This document shows, piece after piece, positions 57,457 through 64,000 of a stretch of DNA of 64,000 bases. The notes under the pieces are model-generated. The model had not been told where the DNA came from. It did no database searches and saw only the letters and a program-made list of their open reading frames with translations. The stretch covers positions 1,984,001 through 2,048,000 of the forward strand of contig NZ_CP021435.1 in the NCBI RefSeq assembly GCF_002549795.1. Reading direction: 5' to 3'. This DNA is from Halomonas beimenensis (GTDB taxonomy: Bacteria > Pseudomonadota > Gammaproteobacteria > Pseudomonadales > Halomonadaceae). The stretch's first letter is position 1; every line of letters begins with the position of its first letter. A program made the translations under genes and the position numbers.

Positions 57457-58803
57457 ATGAATGCCGTCGTCCTGGCCATCCTGGTGATGGTCACCCTCAG
57501 CCTCGCCCGCGTCTCCGTGGTCTTCGCCCTGATCATCGCCAGCCTGGTCGGCGGCCTCTGGGCCGGCATGCCGATCGGCGAGATCATGGACGCCTTCAAC
57601 GACGGCCTCGGCAACGGCGCCACCGTGGCCATCTCCTACGCGGTGCTCGGCGCCTTCGCCGTGGCGCTGTCCCGTTCCGGCATCACCCAGCTGCTCTCCC
57701 AGAAGGCCATCGCCGGCCTGCACCTCGACGAGGGCATCCCCCACCGGGGCACCATCGTCTTCACCTTGCTGGGCGTGCTGCTGGCCTTCGCGGTGAGCTC
57801 CCAGAACCTGATCCCGGTGCACATCGCCTTCATCCCGGTGCTGGTGCCGCCGCTGCTGAAGCTGATGAACCACCTGAAGCTCGACCGCCGCGCCGTGGCC
57901 TGCGTGATCACCTTCGGCATCACCGCCCCCTACATGCTGCTGCCGGTGGGCTTCGGCTCGATCTTCCTCCACGACATCCTGATGGCCAACCTCAACGAGG
58001 CCGGTGCCGAGCTGGGCCTGACGATCACCGCCGACATGGTGCCCCTGGCCATGGTGATCCCCATCGCCGGCATGGCCCTGGGGCTGGGGGTGGCCGTCCT
58101 GCTGAGCTATCGCGGCAAGCGCGAGTACCGGGACCTGGACCTGTCCCACGGCGACGAGACTCCGGCCGAGGCCGCGAGCCACCTCAAGCCCTGGCAGATG
58201 GGGATGCTGGCGATCGCCCTGGTGGGCACCGTGGCGGTGCAGCTGATCAGTGGCTCCATGGTGCTCGGGGGGCTCTTCGGCTTCGCCTTGCTGTCGGTGA
58301 GCGGCGTCTTCCACTGGCACGAGCAGGACGGCATCTTCACCGAGGGCATGCGCATGATGACCCTGGTCGGCTTCATCATGATCTCGGCGGCGGGCTTCGC
58401 CAGCGTCATGCAGGAAAGCGGCCAGGTCGAGACCCTGGTGGAGAGCTCCACCGCCCTGATCGGCGACAACCAGGGCCTGGCCGCGCTGATCATGCTGCTG
58501 GTGGGCCTGTTCATCACCATGGGCATCGGCTCGTCCTTCTCCACCATCCCCATCATCGCGTCGCTCTACGTGCCGCTGGCGATCAACTTCGGCTTCTCGC
58601 CCATGGCCACCGTCGCCCTGGTGGGCACCGCCGCCGCGCTCGGCGACGCCGGCTCCCCGGCCTCGGACTCCACCCTCGGGCCGACCGCCGGCCTCAACGC
58701 CGACGGCCAGCACGATCACATCTGGGACAGCGTGGTGCCCACCTTCCTGCACTACAATATCCCGCTGATCGTCTTCGGCTGGCTGGCCGCCATGACCCTC
58801 TGA
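57457..58803 (+). CDS. YuiF-like amino-acid (probably histidine) permease, copy 2
   Basis: A 448-residue paralogue of the gene just upstream, same length with no gaps. By eye, about 33 residues differ in the first 285, but only three differ in the last 163. That uneven pattern suggests gene conversion between the copies after an older duplication. Differences cluster in the helices around residues 165-280, so transport specificity or kinetics may differ. CAAGGA precedes the ATG. It ends the hut region. Confidence 0.86.
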   Translation: MNAVVLAILVMVTLSLARVSVVFALIIASLVGGLWAGMPIGEIMDAFNDGLGNGATVAISYAVLGAFAVALSRSGITQLLSQKAIAGLHLDEGIPHRGTIVFTLLGVLLAFAVSSQNLIPVHIAFIPVLVPPLLKLMNHLKLDRRAVACVITFGITAPYMLLPVGFGSIFLHDILMANLNEAGAELGLTITADMVPLAMVIPIAGMALGLGVAVLLSYRGKREYRDLDLSHGDETPAEAASHLKPWQMGMLAIALVGTVAVQLISGSMVLGGLFGFALLSVSGVFHWHEQDGIFTEGMRMMTLVGFIMISAAGFASVMQESGQVETLVESSTALIGDNQGLAALIMLLVGLFITMGIGSSFSTIPIIASLYVPLAINFGFSPMATVALVGTAAALGDAGSPASDSTLGPTAGLNADGQHDHIWDSVVPTFLHYNIPLIVFGWLAAMTL

Positions 58804-58804
58804 G

Positions 58805-58846
58805 CCCGGGCGTCGCCCGGGAGCTTCAAGCCACAAGCTTGAAGCT
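58805..58846 (+). repeat. Two consecutive inverted repeats after permease copy 2
   Basis: CCCGGGC-GTC-GCCCGGG (58805-58821) is directly followed by AGCTTCAAGC-CACAA-GCTTGAAGCT (58822-58846). The first acts like a terminator stem without U tract. The second resembles widespread short intergenic repeats of gammaproteobacteria. A larger imperfect inverted repeat (CCCCGCC/GGCGGGG, about 58860-58913) follows. Confidence 0.5.
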
Positions 58847-58935
58847 GTAAGAAACGACGACCCCGCCTGGTTGAACGCCCCCAACAGGGGACATGACATT
58901 CAGCCGGCGGGGCCGCTTGCACCCGACCTAGGGGA

Positions 58936-59415
58936 CTAGCCTGTCACACAGCAGGCCTTGCCCTTCCTTCCGCTGCCGCAGGGGCAGGGCGCGTTGCGGC
59001 CGGGCTTGAGGCGATGCACCTGAGGCTCGCCGTCCACGTAGACCCAGCGTCCCGCCTCCCGACGAAACCGCGAACGCTCCTCCAGCACGCCCCAGCGCCG
59101 CCCCTCGCGGAAGGTGGCACGGAAGTGCACCCTCCCCTCATCGCCCGACTCGCCATGGTCGAGGATCTCCAGGCGCACCCAGCGGGTGCCGTCGTCGGCG
59201 GGCAGGCTCGCGGGCCGCGTCTCGGCGGCCCAGCTTTCCAGCAGGTAGTCGGTGAGGCCCAGGGCGAAGGCACTGTAGCGCGAGCGCATCAGGGCCTCCG
59301 GCGTCGGCGCCGGGGCGCCTCGGTGGTACAGGCCGCAACAGGCGGCCAGCGGCAGGCCGCTGCCGCAGGGGCAGGCATCGGGAGTGGCCATGGGGCATCG
59401 GTCCGGGTCGGGCAT
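58936..59415 (-). CDS. YchJ-like protein with two SEC-C zinc motifs
   Basis: A 159-residue protein of the UPF0225/YchJ family. SEC-C-type metal motifs lie at both ends: CPCGSGLPLAACCGLYH (near residue 15) and CPCGSGRKGKACC (last 20 residues). A central domain (RSRYSAFALGLTDYLLESW) is NTF2-like. The function is unknown; the motif resembles the SecA C-terminal zinc domain. GGGAGG precedes the ATG at 59415; a later ATG at 59391 is possible. It is divergent from the P-type ATPase. Confidence 0.88.
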   Translation of the reverse strand: MPDPDRCPMATPDACPCGSGLPLAACCGLYHRGAPAPTPEALMRSRYSAFALGLTDYLLESWAAETRPASLPADDGTRWVRLEILDHGESGDEGRVHFRATFREGRRWGVLEERSRFRREAGRWVYVDGEPQVHRLKPGRNAPCPCGSGRKGKACCVTG

Positions 59416-59513
59416 GAGGCCTCCCATGATACCGGATCGCGCGCCGGCCTTGTCGATGGCGTTGCGGTGCAGCATAGTCATCGCCATACGCACGCTTCCG
59501 GGAGGCCCGGACC

Positions 59514-62225
59514 ATGGACGTCGAGCGTCGCCCCGCTTCTGCCGACTGGCATGCCATGCCCGCCGACCAGGCCCTCGAGTGCCTGGAGGCCCGCCCCGAG
59601 GGACTCACGGAAGCCGAGGCCGAGGCGCGCCTGGCTCGCTTCGGCCCCAACGCCCTGCCCCGAGCCCGGCCGCGACCCGCCTGGCGGCGGCTGCTGGCCC
59701 AGTTCGCCAATGTCCTGATGCTGATCCTGGTGGCGGCGGCCGGGGGCAGCCTGCTCCTCGGCGAGACCCTGGATGCGACGGCGATCCTCCTCGTGGTCGG
59801 CGTCATCGCGATGATCGGGTTCCTTCAGGAGGGCCGGGCCGAACAGGCCCTGGCCCGCATCCGCGACATGCTCGCCCCCCGAGCCCAGGTCCTGCGCGAC
59901 GGCCGGCGCCGGGAGATCGCCGCCGAGGCCCTGGTCCCCGGCGACATCGTCCTGCTGGAGGGCGGCGACCGGGTACCCGCCGACCTGCGTCTGCTCGAGG
60001 CCCGCCGCCTCCGCCACCAGGAAGCCACCCTCACCGGCGAGTCGCTGCCGGTGGACAAGGCCAGCGACCCCGTGGCGGCGGACGTGGCCCTCGGCGACCG
60101 CAGCGCCATGGCCTATGCCGGCACCCTGGTGGTCCAGGGCAGCGCCCGTGGCCTGGTGGTCGCCACGGGCGCCGCCACCGAGCTGGGGCGGATCTCCGAA
60201 CTGCTCGGCGGGGTGGAGAAGCTGCGCACGCCCCTGCTCCGCCAGCTCGATCGGGCGGGCCGGGTCCTGGCGACGATCATCCTGGCCTGCGCGGTGGTCA
60301 CGGCCCTGGTGGGCATAGGGATTCATGCCAGCCCCTGGCCGCAGATGTTCATGGCCGCGGTGGGGCTGGCCGTGGCCGCCATCCCCGAGGGCATGCCGGC
60401 CATCGTCACCATCGGCCTGGCCCTCGGCGTCCAGGCCATGGCCCGCTGCCACGCCATCATCCGCCGATTGCCGGCGGTGGAGACCCTGGGGGCGGTCTCG
60501 ACCATCTTCTCCGACAAGACCGGCACCCTGACCCGCAACGAGATGACCGCCCGGACGATCTGGCTCCCCGAAGGCGAAGTGCTTCTGGACGGCACGGGCT
60601 TCGCGCCGGAGGGCGAACTGCACAGGGTCGAGGGGGACGCGCCTCGACGGGAAGCCCTGATCCTCGACGACCATCCGGCGCTGTGCCATTTCCTCGAGGT
60701 CGGCATCCTGTGCAACGACGCCGAGCTGGCCCGGGAGGACGACACCTGGCGGATCCACGGCGATCCCACCGAGGGCGCCCTGGTGGTCGCCGCCGCCAAG
60801 GCCGGTCTGTCGGCCTCGGCCATCCGCGGCGACCATGATCGCCATGACGCCATCCCCTTCGCCTCCGAGCACCAGTACATGGCCACCCTTCATACGCTCG
60901 ACGACGAACCGATGCTGCTGGTCAAGGGGGCGCCGGACCGGCTGCTGGCGATTTGCGACCGGATGCGCACCGCCCAGGGGGAGGACGAGCTGGACCGCGG
61001 GCTCTGGGAAGCGCGGCTGCACGCCCTCTCCTCCCGGGGCCTGAGGGTCCTGGCCCTGGCCGAGAAGCCTCACCCGGCGAGATCGCCGCTGGACGAGGCG
61101 GACCTCGAGGAGGGCCTGGTGCTGCTGGGCCTGGTGGGGTTGCTGGACCCGCCACGGGAAGAGGCCATCGTCGCCGTGGCGGAGTGCCGGGCGGCGGGCA
61201 TCCGCCCGATCATGGTCACCGGCGACCACGGCGTCACCGCCCGTGCCATCGCCGAGCAGTTGGGGTTCGAGCGCACCGGGCGGGTGCTCGACGGCCCGGC
61301 GCTGGAGGCCATGAGCGACGCGGCGCTGGCCGATGCCGTCCTGGAGGTGGACGTCTTCGCCCGGGCCGCCCCGGAGCACAAGCTGCGCCTGGTCAAGGCC
61401 CTGCAGTCACATGGGGAGATCTGCGCCATGACCGGCGACGGGGTCAACGACGGCCCGGCCCTCAAGCGGGCCGACGTCGGCGTGGCCATGGGGCGACAGG
61501 GCACCGCGGCGGCCCGGGAGGCCGCGGAGATGGTGCTGGCCGACGACAACTTCGCCACCATCGTCGCCGCCATTCGCGAGGGGCGGAAGGTCTACGACAA
61601 CATCCGCAAGACCATCACCTTCCTGCTGCCCACCAACGGCGCCCAGGGCCTGGCGATCATGCTCGCGGTCCTGTCCGGATCGCTGCTGCCGGTGACCCCG
61701 CTCCAGGCCCTGTGGGTCAACATGGTGGTGGCGGTGACCCTGGGCCTGGCGCTGGCCTTCGAGGCCGGCGAGCACGACCTGATGCGCCGACCGCCCCGCC
61801 GGCCCGAGGCCGCGCTGCTCGACCTCTTCCTGCTGTGGCGGGTGGTCTTCGTCTCGGCGCTGCTGCTGCTGGCCACCTACGGCGTCTTCTCCTGGCTCCA
61901 CAACGCCCAGGGCGCCCCCATCGCCGTGGCCCGGGCCGGGGCGGTGAACATGCTGGTGGCGGGCTGCGCCGCCTACCTGATCAACAGCCGCTTCCTGACC
62001 CGCAGCGCCCTGTCGCGCCAGGGTCTGTTCGGCAGCCGGCCGGTCTGGGTGGCGATCGGCCTGGCGGTGGCGATACAGCTCGCCTGGACCTATGTGCCCG
62101 TCCTGCAGCGGCTGTTCGGCGCCGCGGGCCTTGCCCCGTCCCACTGGGCGGCGATCCTGGCCACCGCCGCGGTCCTGATGCTGGTCGTCGAGGCGGAGAA
62201 GGCGCTGCTGCGCCGCCGGGGCTGA
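59514..62225 (+). CDS. Cation-transporting P-type ATPase (P2, CtpF-like)
   Basis: A 903-residue P-type ATPase. The N-terminal cation ATPase domain (residues 15-90) is present. Actuator motif TGES lies near residue 180. Helix M4 has AAIPEGMP. The phosphorylated Asp is D334 in DKTGTLT. The nucleotide-binding domain includes KGAPDR, and the hinge is TGDGVNDGPALK. Ten helices fit a P2 transporter. In M6 the Asp used for Ca2+ in SERCA is replaced (WVNMVVAVTLGLALAFE), so the ion is uncertain. GGGAGG precedes the ATG. It ends 15 bp before the convergent hrpB. Confidence 0.88.
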   Translation: MDVERRPASADWHAMPADQALECLEARPEGLTEAEAEARLARFGPNALPRARPRPAWRRLLAQFANVLMLILVAAAGGSLLLGETLDATAILLVVGVIAMIGFLQEGRAEQALARIRDMLAPRAQVLRDGRRREIAAEALVPGDIVLLEGGDRVPADLRLLEARRLRHQEATLTGESLPVDKASDPVAADVALGDRSAMAYAGTLVVQGSARGLVVATGAATELGRISELLGGVEKLRTPLLRQLDRAGRVLATIILACAVVTALVGIGIHASPWPQMFMAAVGLAVAAIPEGMPAIVTIGLALGVQAMARCHAIIRRLPAVETLGAVSTIFSDKTGTLTRNEMTARTIWLPEGEVLLDGTGFAPEGELHRVEGDAPRREALILDDHPALCHFLEVGILCNDAELAREDDTWRIHGDPTEGALVVAAAKAGLSASAIRGDHDRHDAIPFASEHQYMATLHTLDDEPMLLVKGAPDRLLAICDRMRTAQGEDELDRGLWEARLHALSSRGLRVLALAEKPHPARSPLDEADLEEGLVLLGLVGLLDPPREEAIVAVAECRAAGIRPIMVTGDHGVTARAIAEQLGFERTGRVLDGPALEAMSDAALADAVLEVDVFARAAPEHKLRLVKALQSHGEICAMTGDGVNDGPALKRADVGVAMGRQGTAAAREAAEMVLADDNFATIVAAIREGRKVYDNIRKTITFLLPTNGAQGLAIMLAVLSGSLLPVTPLQALWVNMVVAVTLGLALAFEAGEHDLMRRPPRRPEAALLDLFLLWRVVFVSALLLLATYGVFSWLHNAQGAPIAVARAGAVNMLVAGCAAYLINSRFLTRSALSRQGLFGSRPVWVAIGLAVAIQLAWTYVPVLQRLFGAAGLAPSHWAAILATAAVLMLVVEAEKALLRRRG

Positions 62226-62240
62226 CCGGCGCCGGGTCCT

Positions 62241-64000
62241 TCACCGCTTGCGCTTGGTGCGCGCGGTGGCCTCGGCCGACCAGGGGTCCTCCGGCCAGGG
62301 ATGCTTGGGATAGCGACCCCGCATGTCCTTGCGCACCTCCGGGTAGCCGTTGTCCCAGAAGCTCGCCAGGTCCGCCGTGACCTGCAGGGGCCGCCGGGCC
62401 GGCGACAGCAGGTGCAGCAGCGGCGCCACCCGCCCGTCCACCAGCCGCGGCGCCTCCCGCCAGCCGAACACCTCCTGGAGCTTGACCGCCAGCACCGGCG
62501 TCCCGTCCCGGTAGTCCAGCCGGATCCGCGAGCCGCTGGGCACCTCGAGGTGCGTCGGCGCCAGCTCGTCGAGGCGGGTGCGCAACGACCAGTCCAGGCG
62601 GTCGAGCAGGATGCGCGACAGCGGCAGACGCTCCACCTCGTCGAGCCGGCTCAGCCCCGCGAGGTAGGGGCCGAGCCAGGCGTCCAGGTCGTCGAGCAGC
62701 GCCGCCTCGGACCAGTCCGGCCAGGGCTCGCCGAGCTCGCGGCGCAGCAGCGCCACCCGGGCGCGCAGCTGCTCGGCCTCCGGGTCCGGCGGCAGGCCCC
62801 GCCGGCGCAGCGCCTCGAGCAGGGCCCGGCGCACCGCCTCGGGGGGCAGGTCGGTCAGGGGACGACGCTCGAGCACCACCGCGCCCAGCCCCCGGCGCCG
62901 CTCGCCGACCAGGCGCCCCGCCGACTCGGACCACTCCAGGTGCTCCCGCCACTCGCCGGCCTCGGCATGCAGCGCCGGCAGTCGCGCGGGATCCAGGGCC
63001 GCGGCGCGGAAGATACGCCCGCCCCCGCCCCCGCCCTCGCCGTCGAGGGCCACCGCCACCAGCAGCTCGGCATGGCCCAGCGGATGCTCGTCCGGCAGGC
63101 TCGCCCGGCCCCCCCCGGCCAGCCGGAAGCGTCCCGGCTCGAGACGCTGGGCGATGCGTTCGGGCCAGGCCAGGGCCAGCAGCTCGCCGAGGGGCTCGAG
63201 GCTCGACGCCTCGAGCCGGCAACCCATCCGGTCGGCCAGGCGCCGGGCGTCGCGTCGCCAGGCCCGATGCTCGCCGGGGGCGGCGAAGCGGCGCTCGAGC
63301 GCCGCCGCCAGGTCGCGCTCGTCGTCGCCGTCGCCGCCCTCGACCAGGGCGGCCAGGCCGCAGGCCAGGCCCCGCGCCTCGAGCTCGCCGGCCCGCGTCA
63401 GCATCACCGCCAGGCGCGGATGGACGGGCCAGCGGGCACAGGCCCGACCCAGCGCGGTCAGGCGGTGCGTCTCGTCCAGGATCCCGAGGCGGATCAGCAG
63501 GTCCCGACCGGCGGACAGCGCCCCCGCCGGGGGAGGCGTGACCCAGGTCAGGGCGTCGGGCTCGGCGATGCCCCAGCGGGCCAGCTCGAAGGCCAGCGGC
63601 GACAGGTCCCCCTGGCGGATCTCCGGCTCGCGATCCGGGGCCAGGGGCTGCTCCTCGGCCCAGAGGCGATAGCAGACCCCGGGGCCCAATCGGCCGGCCC
63701 GTCCGCGGCGCTGATCGGCGCTGGCCCGGTTGACGCGGCGGGTCTCCAGCCGGGTCAGGCCGGAACGCGGCTGGAACACCGGCAGGCGCTCGCGGCCGGC
63801 GTCGATGACCAGGCGCACCCCGGGCACGGTGACGCTGGACTCGGCGATGGCGGTGGCCAGCACCACTCGCCGTCGCCCCTCGGGCGCCGGGGCGAGTGCC
63901 CGGCGCTGTGCCTCCAGCGGCAGCCGACCATGGAGCTCGCCGACCGCCACGTCCGGGAGTCGCTCCGCCAGCGCGCGGCCCAGACGGCGGATCTCGCCGA
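62241..64000 (-). CDS. hrpB: ATP-dependent helicase HrpB, 3' part
   Basis: The C-terminal 585 or so residues of a DEAH-box helicase. The frame runs off the right edge without a stop, so the N-terminal ATPase motifs are outside the window. Visible are the helicase C domain (VAVGELHGRLPLEAQRRAL, VVLATAIAESSVTVPGVRLVIDAG, and motif VI QRRGRAGRLGPGVCYRLW), the HA2 region, and the HrpB-specific C-terminal domain (DLASFWDNGYPEVRKDMRGRYPKHPWPEDP). Its cellular role is unclear in most bacteria. It converges on the ATPase gene. Confidence 0.93.
   Translation of the reverse strand, partial: GEIRRLGRALAERLPDVAVGELHGRLPLEAQRRALAPAPEGRRRVVLATAIAESSVTVPGVRLVIDAGRERLPVFQPRSGLTRLETRRVNRASADQRRGRAGRLGPGVCYRLWAEEQPLAPDREPEIRQGDLSPLAFELARWGIAEPDALTWVTPPPAGALSAGRDLLIRLGILDETHRLTALGRACARWPVHPRLAVMLTRAGELEARGLACGLAALVEGGDGDDERDLAAALERRFAAPGEHRAWRRDARRLADRMGCRLEASSLEPLGELLALAWPERIAQRLEPGRFRLAGGGRASLPDEHPLGHAELLVAVALDGEGGGGGGRIFRAAALDPARLPALHAEAGEWREHLEWSESAGRLVGERRRGLGAVVLERRPLTDLPPEAVRRALLEALRRRGLPPDPEAEQLRARVALLRRELGEPWPDWSEAALLDDLDAWLGPYLAGLSRLDEVERLPLSRILLDRLDWSLRTRLDELAPTHLEVPSGSRIRLDYRDGTPVLAVKLQEVFGWREAPRLVDGRVAPLLHLLSPARRPLQVTADLASFWDNGYPEVRKDMRGRYPKHPWPEDPWSAEATARTKRKR

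Overview
This window is a stretch of high-GC bacterial chromosome from a gammaproteobacterium. The best guess is a halophile of the Halomonas/Chromohalobacter type (Halomonadaceae). This rests on the GC-rich codon use, the thrS-infC-rpmI-rplT-pheS-pheT-ihfA order, a pseudomonad-like cox operon, PpnN, DUF2788, DUF2909 and DUF2970 proteins, and several amino-acid transporters. Nothing looks like a prophage, plasmid or large island. No CRISPR array or complete insertion sequence is visible.

Layout. 1-307: the 3' end of an unrecognised gene. 506-5106: acetoacetate activation (CoA-transferase scoAB, LysR regulator, acetoacetyl-CoA synthetase). 5201-9334: an envelope/lipid run with overlapping genes (YihG-like acyltransferase, LysM lipoprotein with a degenerate LytM domain, GT4 glycosyltransferase, PAP2 phosphatase), then an AlkB-like dioxygenase. 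9399-15876: a glycine catabolism divergon (gcvT and an AGCS symporter on one side, gcvH and gcvP on the other) around a 505-bp control region with three copies of a palindrome. 16045-19995: LysR regulator, ppnN, an unexplained structured spacer, flavodoxin and small membrane proteins. 20072-27119: the translation cluster on the minus strand. 27454-30548: an OmpA-type lipoprotein, a DUF2489 protein and a DASS transporter.

30555-38552: a full aa3 cytochrome c oxidase operon with assembly factors and heme A synthesis (ctaC, ctaD, ctaG, ctaE, SURF1, ctaA, ctaB). A DUF2909 gene sits inverted inside it. 38749-41215: a phasin-like protein, lrgAB, tRNA-Pro(GGG) and two small ORFs. 41309-46232: a second, different heme-copper oxidase whose subunit II carries two cytochrome c domains. 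46401-47636: a DUF938 methyltransferase and a glycine-rich membrane protein. 47895-58803: histidine utilisation (hutC, a YjiH-type transporter, hutI-hutG-hutU-hutH, and two tandem near-identical permeases) with HutC-type operators. 58936-64000: a YchJ-like SEC-C protein, a P-type ATPase and the 3' part of hrpB.

The genes are mainly housekeeping plus catabolism: histidine, glycine and acetoacetate feed one-carbon and acetyl-CoA pools, and two terminal oxidases take the electrons. The most interesting signals are regulatory. The thrS leader has a hairpin with a seven-base loop that mimics the tRNA-Thr(GGU) anticodon arm. infC appears to start at AUC. The gcv divergon holds a repeated palindrome of unknown owner. 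The tandem permeases show signs of gene conversion. A 32-codon gene has its own ribosome site and hairpin terminator.
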